DNA from: JABJOR01 sp965603075
GTDB lineage: Bacteria > Pseudomonadota > Alphaproteobacteria > Rhodospirillales > Casp-alpha2
DNA length: 64,000 nucleotides
NCBI GenBank assembly: GCA_965603075.1
Contig: CBFDBO010000007.1
Coordinates: 1 to 64,000, forward strand
Direction: 5' to 3'
Positions within the stretch are counted from its first letter, which is position 1; every line of letters begins with the position of its first letter. The position numbers were made by a program, and so were the translations under genes. The notes beneath the pieces are model-generated. The model was not told where the DNA came from and did no database searches. It was given only the letters and a program-made list of their open reading frames with translations. Shown in pieces: positions 27,441 to 36,136 of this stretch.

Positions 27441-27507
27441 CGCAAATGCGTCTCGTTATATACCTAACGCAAATGCGTCTCGTTAAATTCTAACGCAAAT
27501 GCGTTAG
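27437..27507. repeat. Three tandem hairpin units between convergent genes
   Basis: The core CTAACGCAAATGCG occurs at 27437, 27464 and 27490, a period of 26-27 bp. Every copy holds the inverted repeat ACGC-AAAT-GCGT; the third is extended to CTAACGCAAATGCGTTAG. Copy 1 contains the stop codon of the aminotransferase gene; copy 3 contains the last codons and the stop of the convergent Lrp gene. Copies 1 and 2 therefore look like outward duplications of the Lrp gene end. No T-tract follows, so these are not standard terminators. Confidence 0.85.
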
Positions 27508-27963
27508 GGGCAACGAGGTTGTGTCTTTCAAGTTCTCCATAGCGAAACTGGAGCTGACATCTGATAAAGGGACAATTTTTATGAGGCGTTTATAAACTTC
27601 ATCATAGTCCTTAATATCAGCAACCATGATTTTTAATAAATAATCAATGTCCCCGCTCATACGGTGAAACCCGACGACTTCGGCAATGTCGTTGACCCCG
27701 CGTGAGAATTTATCCAGCCAATCTTGGTCATGGTGGTTGGTGCGTATAAAGCAAAAGACAGTGACGTTCAGTCCCAACTTTTTTGGCTCAAGCAAGGCCA
27801 CATTCTTCTTTATATAGCCACTCTCCCGCAAATTTCGGATGCGACGGGCCGTCGGGGTCGCAGAGAGGGCAACTTTGTCAGAAATCTCTTGAATCGATTG
27901 ATCTGCATTTGTTTGTAATTCGTGCAGAATTTTTCGATCAATTTGATCTAGTGTAGTGTGCAT
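27490..27963 (-). CDS. Lrp/AsnC-family transcriptional regulator
   Basis: A 157-residue regulator. Residues about 5-60 form the AsnC helix-turn-helix (DQIDRKILHELQ, then SIQEISDKVALSATPTARRI); residues about 70-150 form the RAM ligand-binding domain, with the GFHRMSGDIDYLLKIMV core strand. ATG 27963 matches the family N-terminus; the frame is open 16 codons upstream. It ends inside a three-unit hairpin array and converges on the class V aminotransferase gene. It may sense an amino acid related to that enzyme; this is inference. Confidence 0.9.
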   Translation of the reverse strand: MHTTLDQIDRKILHELQTNADQSIQEISDKVALSATPTARRIRNLRESGYIKKNVALLEPKKLGLNVTVFCFIRTNHHDQDWLDKFSRGVNDIAEVVGFHRMSGDIDYLLKIMVADIKDYDEVYKRLIKIVPLSDVSSSFAMENLKDTTSLPLTHLR

Positions 27964-28117
27964 AACTAAAAAATCTCTACTTATTAGTTTTGATCTATTG
28001 ATAGTGTGCACCCATTTTAAAATTTAGTCCATAAATCCAATGAGGATGAACCATAGGCAATTCAGATTTATGCTTCGTTATCTCCAGGGTATGGCGTTTG
28101 CTTACATGGCAAAATAC

Positions 28118-28150
28118 GGGCTCTGGATGAAATAATCGCATCCAGAGCCC
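28118..28150. terminator. Perfect 12-bp hairpin downstream of the Mrp gene
   Basis: GGGCTCTGGATG (28118-28129) pairs perfectly with CATCCAGAGCCC (28139-28150). Downstream of Mrp on the minus strand it is followed by GTATTTTG, a weak T-tract; on the plus strand it is followed by TTATTCTT. It is probably a terminator for Mrp, perhaps bidirectional. Confidence 0.65.
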
Positions 28151-28185
28151 TTATTCTTGCAACCTTGTATATTACAGCTCAGCTT

Positions 28186-29340
28186 TTACTGAATAACGAT
28201 ATTGGGGGCCTCTTCTTCTCGTAAGGCGTTGGCTGTTTGTGTGTGATCCCAAACCTGTGTGGCTATTTCCATGAAGATTTTGGCGTGTTCGCTATTCGGT
28301 TCTGAAACCACGATTGGTGCGCCGCTGTCGGATGTTTCACGAACAGACATGTGAAGCGGAATACCACCTAGGAAGGTTGCATTCATTTCCTGCGCTGTTT
28401 GTTTGGCACCACCATGCCCAAAGATATCCGTGCGTTCACCACAATGCGGGCAGGCAAAATAGCTCATATTTTCAATAATGCCGAGCACAGGAACATCCAC
28501 TTTTCTGAACATGTTCAGACCCTTACGGGCATCCAACAGAGCAATGTCTTGTGGTGTGGAAACCACAACCGCGCCGCTTAACGGTACGCGCTGGGCCATC
28601 GTGAGTTGGATATCGCCCGTACCGGGGGGCATATCAACCACCAATATATCCAGTTCGCCCCAATTCACATCTCGCATCATTTGCTCTAATGCGGATTGCA
28701 CCATGGGACCACGCCAAATCATTGGGGTATCTTCTTCGATTAGGAAGCCAATGGACATAACTTTGATGCCATGATTTTCCATTGGATCGAGGGTTCTACC
28801 ATCAGTAGATTCGGGTCGACCAGAGATTCCCATCATGCGGGGCATGGAAGGACCGTAAATATCGGCGTCCAAAAGACCCACTTTATGACCTTGTTTGCTC
28901 AGGGCGAGAGCTAAATTAACCGCTACGGTTGATTTACCAACCCCCCCTTTGCCGGAAGAAACCGCCACAATAGAATCAACACCCGTCAAGACTTGAACTT
29001 CTTGCCCTTGCTGGGTTGGTCCCTGTTTTTGACCATGATCATGTCCATGATCGTGCCCGTGATCATGTTCGTGATCATTGGCGGGTGCAGGGGTTTCTGC
29101 CGTCAACACCACGGTAGCTGTCAAAACGCCGGGTAAGGCGTGGACAATTGTTTCTGCTTCTTTGCGCAAAGGTTCCATGCTTGGTCCCCTTGCTGAGTCG
29201 ACTTCAATAGAGAAGGCAACGTGCCCATCTTGGGTCTTTAAACCCTTGATCATACCCAGTGCGACGATGCTTTCGCCCCTGTCTGGGTCGTTCAATTTTT
29301 CGAGTGCTTCGATAATCTGTTCATTTGTTATGGTTGTCAT
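28186..29340 (-). CDS. mrp: Mrp/ApbC-type iron-sulfur cluster carrier ATPase
   Basis: A 384-residue P-loop ATPase that delivers Fe-S clusters. The N-terminal DUF59/MIP18 domain covers about residues 5-80. A His/Asp-rich linker (HDHGHDHGHDHGQ) leads to the Walker A motif SSGKGGVGKST. Later come DADIYGPSMPRMMG, DMPPGTGD and the cluster-binding cysteine pair CPHCG. ATG 29340 is used because it matches the family N-terminus; the frame is open 35 codons further. The histidine-rich linker varies between Mrp proteins and could bind metal. The gene is divergent from hflK. Confidence 0.92.
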   Translation of the reverse strand: MTTITNEQIIEALEKLNDPDRGESIVALGMIKGLKTQDGHVAFSIEVDSARGPSMEPLRKEAETIVHALPGVLTATVVLTAETPAPANDHEHDHGHDHGHDHGQKQGPTQQGQEVQVLTGVDSIVAVSSGKGGVGKSTVAVNLALALSKQGHKVGLLDADIYGPSMPRMMGISGRPESTDGRTLDPMENHGIKVMSIGFLIEEDTPMIWRGPMVQSALEQMMRDVNWGELDILVVDMPPGTGDIQLTMAQRVPLSGAVVVSTPQDIALLDARKGLNMFRKVDVPVLGIIENMSYFACPHCGERTDIFGHGGAKQTAQEMNATFLGGIPLHMSVRETSDSGAPIVVSEPNSEHAKIFMEIATQVWDHTQTANALREEEAPNIVIQ

Positions 29341-29501
29341 GCTTGCAAACTCCGCCTCATAGACCGATATTCCCTCTACACCAATGATTGTGGTGTCGGG
29401 TGGTCCCTTATATAAGGTACCATTAAGCAAAAGCGAAGAGGTCAATTAAAATTTTTTTTAATTGAGAACACTTTTTTAAAATGAAAGAGCGGTAAAAGAC
29501 A

Positions 29502-30635
29502 ATGTCGTGGAAATCAGATGGAAATGGCCCTTGGGGTAACAGCGGGGGCAGTGGCGGTAATGGCGGCGGCGGAGGTGGCAATGGTAATGGTCCCTTCGGC
29601 GGTGGCGGTGGAGGTGGCGGGCAACCCCCGGACATCGAAGAATTGCTAAAACGCTCACAGGATAAATTCAAAAGCTTAATGCCCGCTGGTGGCGGTGGCT
29701 TTAGAGGATTTGTTCTTGTGGCACTAGCAGCGATCGTTTTATGGGCGGCAAGCGGTATGTACCGTGTGCAACCCGGTGAAGTCGGTGTTGAGTTGTTGTT
29801 TGGTAAATATGTCAAACAAACCAATCCCGGTCTGAACTTTTGGGCTCCATCTCCTATTGGCGATGTGATCAAAGTTCCCGTTACACAAATTCATACAGTT
29901 AATGTTGGCTTCACCGGAACTTCATCAACAGGCAGCAATGTCGGAACCCGTGACGTACCACAAGAAAGCTTGATGCTGACCAGTGATCAAAACATCATTG
30001 ATATTGATTTTGTTGTTCAGTGGCGAATTAAAGACGCCAAGGAATTTCTATTTAAAATCCGAGACCCGGAAACCACCATTAAAGCAGCGGCAGAAAGTGC
30101 CATGCGTGAAGTGGTCGGTAAAAGAAACCTAGAACCCATTTTGACAACAGAACGTAATCAAACCCAGGAAGAAACCAAGAGATTGATGCAAAGCATCTTG
30201 GATAGCTATGAAGCTGGGGTCTATATTGAAGAAGTTCAATTGCAGAATGCCGATCCACCGCGTGAAGTTATTGATGCGTTTAATGACGTGCAGCGCGCGA
30301 AACAGGATCAGGAACGTTCTGTGAACGAAGCAGCAGCGTATCAAAATGACATTGTTCCTCGTGCTCGTGGTCAGGCTGAAAAAATGATTCAGGCAGCCAG
30401 CGCCTATAAAGAACAGGTTACTAAGGAAGCCGAAGGTGAGGCTCAACGTTTCTTATCCGTTTATGAAACCTATAAATCCTCCGAAGATGTAACCCGTTTG
30501 CGTCTATATCTGGAACGTATGCAATCTATTTTGCAAGGTTCTAGCAAGATCGTTATCGATCAAGATGGCACCGGCGGTAGTGGGGTGGTTCCATATCTTC
30601 CCTTGAATGAATTAATGAAGGGATCAAACCAATGA
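29502..30635 (+). CDS. hflK: HflK, membrane protease regulator subunit
   Basis: A 377-residue SPFH/band-7 protein that, with HflC, cages the FtsH protease. The first 40 residues are almost entirely Gly/Asn-rich, as is common for HflK in Alphaproteobacteria. One transmembrane helix spans about residues 66-83 (GFVLVALAAIVLWAAS). The SPFH domain and a charged helical region follow, with the RARGQAEKMIQAASAYKE coiled segment. hflC overlaps the stop codon by ATGA. Order hflK-hflC-DUF2065-degP is the usual one in this class. Confidence 0.95.
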   Translation: MSWKSDGNGPWGNSGGSGGNGGGGGGNGNGPFGGGGGGGGQPPDIEELLKRSQDKFKSLMPAGGGGFRGFVLVALAAIVLWAASGMYRVQPGEVGVELLFGKYVKQTNPGLNFWAPSPIGDVIKVPVTQIHTVNVGFTGTSSTGSNVGTRDVPQESLMLTSDQNIIDIDFVVQWRIKDAKEFLFKIRDPETTIKAAAESAMREVVGKRNLEPILTTERNQTQEETKRLMQSILDSYEAGVYIEEVQLQNADPPREVIDAFNDVQRAKQDQERSVNEAAAYQNDIVPRARGQAEKMIQAASAYKEQVTKEAEGEAQRFLSVYETYKSSEDVTRLRLYLERMQSILQGSSKIVIDQDGTGGSGVVPYLPLNELMKGSNQ

Positions 30636-31510
30636 AGATAACTCAAATAATACTCATCATCATTGTGGCTGTTCTCAGCATTGTTGGGTATAATTCACTG
30701 TTTGCAGTGCATCAAACTCAACAGGCTCTGGTTCTGCAATTTGGTAACCCAATGCGGGTTATTCAGGAACCTGGACTGGCATTTAAAGTACCATTCGTTC
30801 AAAACGTTGAACTGTATGACAACCGTATTTTAAACCTTGATCCTCCGGCACAGGAAATCATTCTGAAAGATCAAAAACGGGTGAACGTTGATGCGTTCGC
30901 GCGGTATAAAATTGTTGATCCGTTGGAATACAAAAAAGTTGCTCAAACAACGGCGAACTTCCGTAGTGTCTTTGGTCAACGACTGAATTCAGCCATTCGG
31001 GCGGAAATTGGTCAAATTCTATTGGGTGATATGCTGACGGAAAAACGGGCTCAAATTATGGAGCATATTTCCGTACAAATGAAAACCAATGGTGCTAAAT
31101 TTGGTGTTGAAGTGATCGACGTGCGTATTGGTCGTACTGATCTTCCATCCGATACGGCGCAATCTGTGTATAACAGAATGCGTTCAGATCGTGTGGCATC
31201 AGCGGCCAAATTACGGGCTGAAGGTGAACAGCAAAAATTGACCATCGAGTCTCACGCCGATCGTGAACGGACGATCATTATTGCTGAGGCGCAACGGACT
31301 GCTGAAATCCTTCGGGGTGAAGGCGAAGCATCACGAAACAAAATTTTAGTTTCGGCGCAAAATAAAGATCCTGAATTCTTCGCGTTTTATCGTTCCATGG
31401 AGGCCTATGGTGCCGCTCTGGATGATACGACTTGGGTGTTGAGCCCAAATTCAGAGTTTTTCCGTTACATGAACCAAATGCCGACATTTGAGAACAGAAC
31501 CGGTCAATAA
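30632..31510 (+). CDS. hflC: HflC, membrane protease regulator subunit
   Basis: A 292-residue SPFH protein, partner of HflK in regulating FtsH. An N-terminal transmembrane helix (about residues 4-22) is followed by the band-7 domain (LVLQFGNPMRVIQEPGLAFKVPF) and a long helical region rich in Ala/Glu/Arg with the VIDVRIGRTDLP segment. ATG 30632 overlaps the hflK stop by four bases. Length is normal. Confidence 0.95.
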   Translation: MKITQIILIIIVAVLSIVGYNSLFAVHQTQQALVLQFGNPMRVIQEPGLAFKVPFVQNVELYDNRILNLDPPAQEIILKDQKRVNVDAFARYKIVDPLEYKKVAQTTANFRSVFGQRLNSAIRAEIGQILLGDMLTEKRAQIMEHISVQMKTNGAKFGVEVIDVRIGRTDLPSDTAQSVYNRMRSDRVASAAKLRAEGEQQKLTIESHADRERTIIIAEAQRTAEILRGEGEASRNKILVSAQNKDPEFFAFYRSMEAYGAALDDTTWVLSPNSEFFRYMNQMPTFENRTGQ

Positions 31511-31517
31511 TTACAAC

Positions 31518-31712
31518 ATGACCGACCTGTTTGCGGCAATCGGATTGGCAATCGCGTTAGAGGGCATTTTATATGCCCTCTTTCCCGATGCCATGAAGAA
31601 ATACATGAAGCAAATTCTAGAACTGCCCGCGCTTACGATCCGTCGTGTGGGGGTGGTTGCTGCTATTTTTGGTGTGATAGTGGTATGGCTGGTGCGAGGG
31701 TCGACCTTATAG
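31518..31712 (+). CDS. DUF2065 small membrane protein
   Basis: A 64-residue protein with two hydrophobic helices (FAAIGLAIALEGILYALF and VGVVAAIFGVIVVWLV) joined by a basic amphipathic stretch (MKKYMKQILELP). This is the DUF2065 family, regularly found after hflC and thought to be an inner-membrane accessory. ATG 31518 lies 7 bases after the hflC stop. Function is unknown. Confidence 0.88.
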   Translation: MTDLFAAIGLAIALEGILYALFPDAMKKYMKQILELPALTIRRVGVVAAIFGVIVVWLVRGSTL

Positions 31713-31810
31713 GTCACAAAATTACCCGGTAATTGCCATAGTTCGACCACATTAAGAGACCAAAACATTCAGACTGAATATTGCTGAATGAAAAATGAAG
31801 GAGATAAATT

Positions 31811-33301
31811 GTGGTGCAACACGCCAAATCGATTAAACAGGATTTTTCCAGAAACATAATAGCCATAATAAGCACCATGATTGTCGGGGTCGCCTTGATG
31901 GTTATGGCAAGTGCTGCAAACGCAAAATCCGCTCCGGAAAGCTTTGCAGATTTGGCTGAAGAACTGTTGCCCATGGTGGTGAATATTTCCACGACCACAG
32001 TGATAGAAAACCAGAAGCAACCCAATATCCCACAATTGCCACCCGGCTCTCCATTTGAAGATTTTTTTAAAGACTTTTTTGATCGTAACCAGCAACGCCC
32101 TAATAATGGACGGGCCACTTCGTTGGGTTCCGGTTTCATCATTTCCGAAGATGGCTATGTGGTGACCAACAATCATGTGATTGCGGACGCTGATGAAATT
32201 ACGGTTATTTTACACGATGATACCCAATATGACGCAGAGATCATCGGACGCGACCCCAAAAGCGATCTCGCTTTGTTGAAGGTTAAGCCCGTGGGTAAAT
32301 TGCCCTATGCGTCCTTTGGTAATTCAGCAAAAACCCGCGTAGGTGATTGGGTTGTGGCTATCGGCAACCCCTTTGGATTGGGTGGTACGGTAACGGCGGG
32401 AATTATCTCCGCCCGGGGTCGTGATATTAATTCCGGTCCTTATGATGATTTCTTTCAAACAGATGCTTCGATCAATCGGGGCAATTCCGGTGGTCCGATG
32501 TTTAACATGGACGGTGATGTGATCGGCGTGAATACCGCCATTCTGTCCCCCTCGGGTGGCAGCGTGGGTATTGGGTTCTCGATCCCCTCTAACGCCGTGC
32601 ATTCGGTCATTAAACAGCTTCAAAAACATGGTGAAGTCAAACGGGGCTGGTTGGGTGTTCACATTCAAGAAGTCAGCGAAGAAATAGCCGAGACTTTGGG
32701 ACTTGATGAACCTACGGGCGCGTTGGTTGCCAATGTCATGGAAGGGGGACCTGCTGAGGCCGCCAAAATCAAGGCAGGTGATGTGATCTTACATTTTAAT
32801 AATGTTGAGGTCACTGAAATGCGTAAACTGCCTAAGATCGTAGCAGAAACCGATATCGGCATCGCCGTTGATGTCCGGGTCTGGCGCGATGGCAAAGAAA
32901 TTGGCTTAAAGGTCAATGTGGGTGAACTGGACGACGATGTTATCGCCGCAACAAATGATTCAAACGGTAACGGCAATGGCAAAGAACCCAAAGTTGTTGA
33001 TATTGAAGCATTAGGCATGTCGGTGTCTGCTGTTAACGATGAGGTCCGCGAACGCTTTGAACTGGCAGAGGACGCCACGGGCGTTATCGTTGTGGCTGTT
33101 GCTAATGATGGTCAGGCTGCTGAGAAAGGCTTGCGCCCCGGTGACATTATTGTCGAGGCAAGCAAAGAAGAAGTGAGCAAACCATCTGACATTAACACCC
33201 GTATCATTGAGGCCCGCAAGTCAGGCCGTAATTCCATATTACTATTGGTCGAGGGACAATCTGGTTTACGGTATGTCGGGTTGAATATTACTAAAAAGTA
33301 A
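31811..33301 (+). CDS. degP: DegP/HtrA-type periplasmic serine protease (Do family)
   Basis: A 496-residue envelope protease/chaperone. An N-terminal signal or anchor (about residues 15-37, ending ANA) is followed by the trypsin-like domain with catalytic His122 (VTNNHVIAD), Asp152 (SDLALLKV) and Ser226 (NRGNSGGPM), then two PDZ domains (about 290-370 and 400-490). GTG 31811 is the start: AAGGAGA is 7 bases upstream. A low-complexity Asn/Gly linker separates the PDZ domains. It probably belongs to the hflKC transcript and ends at a strong terminator. Confidence 0.95.
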   Translation: MVQHAKSIKQDFSRNIIAIISTMIVGVALMVMASAANAKSAPESFADLAEELLPMVVNISTTTVIENQKQPNIPQLPPGSPFEDFFKDFFDRNQQRPNNGRATSLGSGFIISEDGYVVTNNHVIADADEITVILHDDTQYDAEIIGRDPKSDLALLKVKPVGKLPYASFGNSAKTRVGDWVVAIGNPFGLGGTVTAGIISARGRDINSGPYDDFFQTDASINRGNSGGPMFNMDGDVIGVNTAILSPSGGSVGIGFSIPSNAVHSVIKQLQKHGEVKRGWLGVHIQEVSEEIAETLGLDEPTGALVANVMEGGPAEAAKIKAGDVILHFNNVEVTEMRKLPKIVAETDIGIAVDVRVWRDGKEIGLKVNVGELDDDVIAATNDSNGNGNGKEPKVVDIEALGMSVSAVNDEVRERFELAEDATGVIVVAVANDGQAAEKGLRPGDIIVEASKEEVSKPSDINTRIIEARKSGRNSILLLVEGQSGLRYVGLNITKK

Positions 33302-33322
33302 GTTCTTCAATTCATAATTTAT

Positions 33323-33361
33323 AAAAAGGGGTGCTGACGATCGCGTTGGCACCCCTTTTTT
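33323..33361. terminator. Bidirectional terminator between degP and the DUF1015 gene
   Basis: AAAAAGGGGTGC (33323-33334) pairs perfectly with GCACCCCTTTTT (33349-33360). Both strands therefore end in a T-tract, which suits the convergent genes on either side. Confidence 0.92.
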
Positions 33362-33390
33362 CTGCCTAAAAATCAGTATTGACCTCAGCT

Positions 33391-34623
33391 TTAAGTCAAC
33401 AGAAGCGATACCATGCCATCGGCTAATTTGGGTTCAAACCATGTTGACTTTGGTGGCATGACGTCGTTTGAATCCGCTACATCCATCAACTCGCTGAGTT
33501 GAGTGGGGTAGAGGGCAAACGCCACAGCCATTTCACCGCTATCAACACGGCGGGCGAGTTCTTCAAGCCCCCGAATGCCACCAACGAAGTCGATGCGTTT
33601 GTCAGTTCTGGTATCCTTGATGCCCAAAATGGGCGAGAGCAGCCGATCATTCAGCAAACTGATATCCAGCGATGCGACGGGGTCATTTTGTGGCGCTGCT
33701 TCGCGGGGTGTCAATCCATACCATTGCGTGTTCAGATACATGCTGAATTCTTGGGTCGCGCCGGGGCGAAGGGGGCCATCGTTTTTTGCAACGTCGAAAG
33801 CGCGCGAAACTTGTCGTAAAAAATCATCTGTGGATAGACCGTTTAAGTCTTTAATCACCCGGTTGTAATCAAGGATTTGCACTTGGTCATCGGGGAAGGT
33901 GACCATTAGAAAATCATCATTGTCCGGACCATTACCGCGCAGATCAGCGACCCGGGAAGCCGCCGCCGAACGGTGGTGACCATCGGCAATATAAATCGCA
34001 TCCATAGCGTTGATGGAGGAGGATATATTGGCAATATCGGTCTCTCCATCCACAACCCACAGGGTATGCTGAACACCGTTGTGGGCGGTAACGCTGTAAT
34101 CGGGTTTATGGCTGTTACAGATACGGTTCGTCAATTCCGTCAACGTGTCATGGGCACGGTGGGTCACCATGACCGGGCCGGTCTGGGCGTTTAATACATC
34201 GATTTGTTTGACCCGGTCATCTTCTTTGTGAGGTTGGGTGAATTCATGGCGACGTATACGGTTTTCGCGGTAGGCTTTAATGGAGCCCGCTGCAACAAAC
34301 CCGCTCTGGGTGTGTTGCCCCATGGTGATTTGATAAATGTAATAACAGGGTTTGATGTCTTGTTTAAGAATACCTTGATCGATCATGGCGTTGAGGTTCT
34401 CGGCCCCCTTGGCATAGACGGCATCATCGTAAGGATCGACGGTGTCGCCCAAATCAATTTCGGGTTTAGAGACATGCAAGAAGCTCCACGGTCGTCCTTT
34501 TGCCAATACCCGCGCCTCGGCTGTGTTTAACACATCATAGGGCGGTGCAATCACATGGGGGGCGTGCTCGCGGGTTGGTCTTAGCGCCGCAAAAGGACGG
34601 ATTATTGGAGCGTTCTCGGTCAT
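33391..34623 (-). CDS. DUF1015 family protein
   Basis: A 410-residue soluble protein of DUF1015, recognised by the N-terminal PFAALRPTREHAPHVIAPPYDVL and by IYIADGHHRSAAASRVA in the middle. The ADGHHR motif resembles the nucleotide-binding loop of ParB/sulfiredoxin-like proteins; relatives in gut and soil bacteria have been proposed to be kinases, but the role is not established. It lies 24 bp downstream of the TrpB-like gene on the same strand, with an 18-bp tandem duplication spanning the junction. Confidence 0.85.
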   Translation of the reverse strand: MTENAPIIRPFAALRPTREHAPHVIAPPYDVLNTAEARVLAKGRPWSFLHVSKPEIDLGDTVDPYDDAVYAKGAENLNAMIDQGILKQDIKPCYYIYQITMGQHTQSGFVAAGSIKAYRENRIRRHEFTQPHKEDDRVKQIDVLNAQTGPVMVTHRAHDTLTELTNRICNSHKPDYSVTAHNGVQHTLWVVDGETDIANISSSINAMDAIYIADGHHRSAAASRVADLRGNGPDNDDFLMVTFPDDQVQILDYNRVIKDLNGLSTDDFLRQVSRAFDVAKNDGPLRPGATQEFSMYLNTQWYGLTPREAAPQNDPVASLDISLLNDRLLSPILGIKDTRTDKRIDFVGGIRGLEELARRVDSGEMAVAFALYPTQLSELMDVADSNDVMPPKSTWFEPKLADGMVSLLLT

Positions 34624-34653
34624 GTACTTTTACTCTGTCATATACTCTTACTC
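34618..34653. repeat. 18-bp tandem duplication at the TrpB-like/DUF1015 junction
   Basis: On the minus strand, GAGTAAGAGTATATGACA is followed by a second, slightly different copy. The first copy begins with the stop codon of the TrpB-like gene; the second ends with the start codon of the DUF1015 gene. The first copy also contains an ATG that would encode only M-T-E before a stop, a decoy start 18 bases upstream of the real one. Confidence 0.75.
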
Positions 34654-36015
34654 AGCAGCCACAGGCGGTAATTCAGAAAGTGCTCTGTTCATTTCATCCT
34701 CGCTGTGGGCGTGATCTTGCAGCTTGCCACCCAGATAATCTGTGTAGGCCTGCATATCAAAATGACCATGGCCAGACAGATTAAACAGAATGGTTTTACT
34801 CTCGCCCGTTTCTTTACAGGCTTCGGCTTCTGCAATGGCAGCCCGAACCGCATGGGTAGATTCAGGTGCCGGGACGATGCATTCGGTACGGGCAAATTGT
34901 AAGCCAGCTTCAAAACATTCGGTCTGATGATAGGCGCGCGCTTCCATAAGGCCTAAGTCATAGGCGTGACTGACCAGTGGTGACATACCGTGATAACGCA
35001 AGCCCCCCGCATGGATACCTTCGGGAACGAACGTTGAGCCCAGCGTATGCATCTTCACGAGCGGTGTTAGGTGTTCTGTATCGCCGAAATCATAGGCGAA
35101 TTTCCCGCGTGTTAATGTGGGGCAGGCTTCGGGTTCAACGGCGATAAAGCGGGTGTTGCCACCTTCGCGTAATTGGCGGCCCATGAACGGGAAGGCGAGA
35201 CCCGCTAAGTTACTGCCACCGCCCGCACAACCGATCACGATATCGGGGTGTGCGTCGGCCATTTCCATTTGTTCCATAGCTTCCAGGCCGATGACGCTCT
35301 GGTGGAGCAAGACATGGTTTAGCACACTACCCAAAGCATACTTGGTGTCATCGTTTTGGGCGGCGACTTCCACGGCTTCGGAAATCGCGATGCCGAGGCT
35401 ACCATTTGAATCCGGGTGTTGTTCCAATACATGGCGACCGGAATTGGTCTCATTGCTAGGGCTTGCCACACACCGCGCACCAAAGGTTTCCATTAATGCC
35501 CGACGGTATGGTTTTTGATTGTAACTGATTTTGACCATGAAAACATCGACTTCCAGACCAAACAAATTCCCAGCAAAGGCCAATGATGACCCCCATTGCC
35601 CCGCACCTGTTTCAGTGCTCAGGCGTTTTGTGCCTTCTTGTTTGTTATAGAAGGCTTGTGGGACAGCGGTATTTGGTTTGTGGCTGCCGGAAGGGCTAAC
35701 ACCCTCATATTTATAGAAAATCTTTGCCGGGGTATCGAGCGCTTTTTCCAGGCGATGGGCGCGAAATAAGGGTGCAGGGCGCCATGTTTTATAGACTTCA
35801 CGCACCGGTTCAGGAATTTCAATTTCCCGTTCCGCCGATACTTCCTGCATGATTAATTCCATGGGGAATAACGGCGCAAGGTCATCGGGACCAATAGGCT
35901 GACCCGTACCCGGATGTAATACGGGGGCCAATGGTTCTGGCAAGTCGGCTACCAAATTATACCAGCTTTTTGGAATTCTGTTTTCTGGTAATAGGTATTT
36001 TGTTGTGTCGTTCAT
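34648..36015 (-). CDS. TrpB2-like PLP-dependent tryptophan synthase beta homologue
   Basis: A 455-residue PLP enzyme of the TrpB2 group. The PLP lysine is in SPSGSHKPNTA (about residue 112), the catalytic-site STETGAGQWGSSLAFAG follows, and the phosphate cup is GCAGGGSNLAG. TrpB2 proteins are about 430-455 residues, longer than TrpB1, and work without a TrpA contact surface; some make tryptophan from serine and indole, others are uncharacterised. No trpA is adjacent. The gene diverges from miaA. Confidence 0.88.
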   Translation of the reverse strand: MNDTTKYLLPENRIPKSWYNLVADLPEPLAPVLHPGTGQPIGPDDLAPLFPMELIMQEVSAEREIEIPEPVREVYKTWRPAPLFRAHRLEKALDTPAKIFYKYEGVSPSGSHKPNTAVPQAFYNKQEGTKRLSTETGAGQWGSSLAFAGNLFGLEVDVFMVKISYNQKPYRRALMETFGARCVASPSNETNSGRHVLEQHPDSNGSLGIAISEAVEVAAQNDDTKYALGSVLNHVLLHQSVIGLEAMEQMEMADAHPDIVIGCAGGGSNLAGLAFPFMGRQLREGGNTRFIAVEPEACPTLTRGKFAYDFGDTEHLTPLVKMHTLGSTFVPEGIHAGGLRYHGMSPLVSHAYDLGLMEARAYHQTECFEAGLQFARTECIVPAPESTHAVRAAIAEAEACKETGESKTILFNLSGHGHFDMQAYTDYLGGKLQDHAHSEDEMNRALSELPPVAAE

Positions 36016-36136
36016 GTTAAATCCCCTGTTTAATTATGAATGTTGTATGTATGCGATATTTGTTTTATTCCGTTTTATCGTTTTGTGGCATATGTTGCAA
36101 AGAAAACTTGATGTTTCAGCCATAATTGGATGTTAG

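Noticed and set aside
29423..29872. Proline-rich minus-strand frame
   Set aside because: Antisense shadow of the glycine-rich start of hflK; composition is forced by the GGN codons on the other strand.
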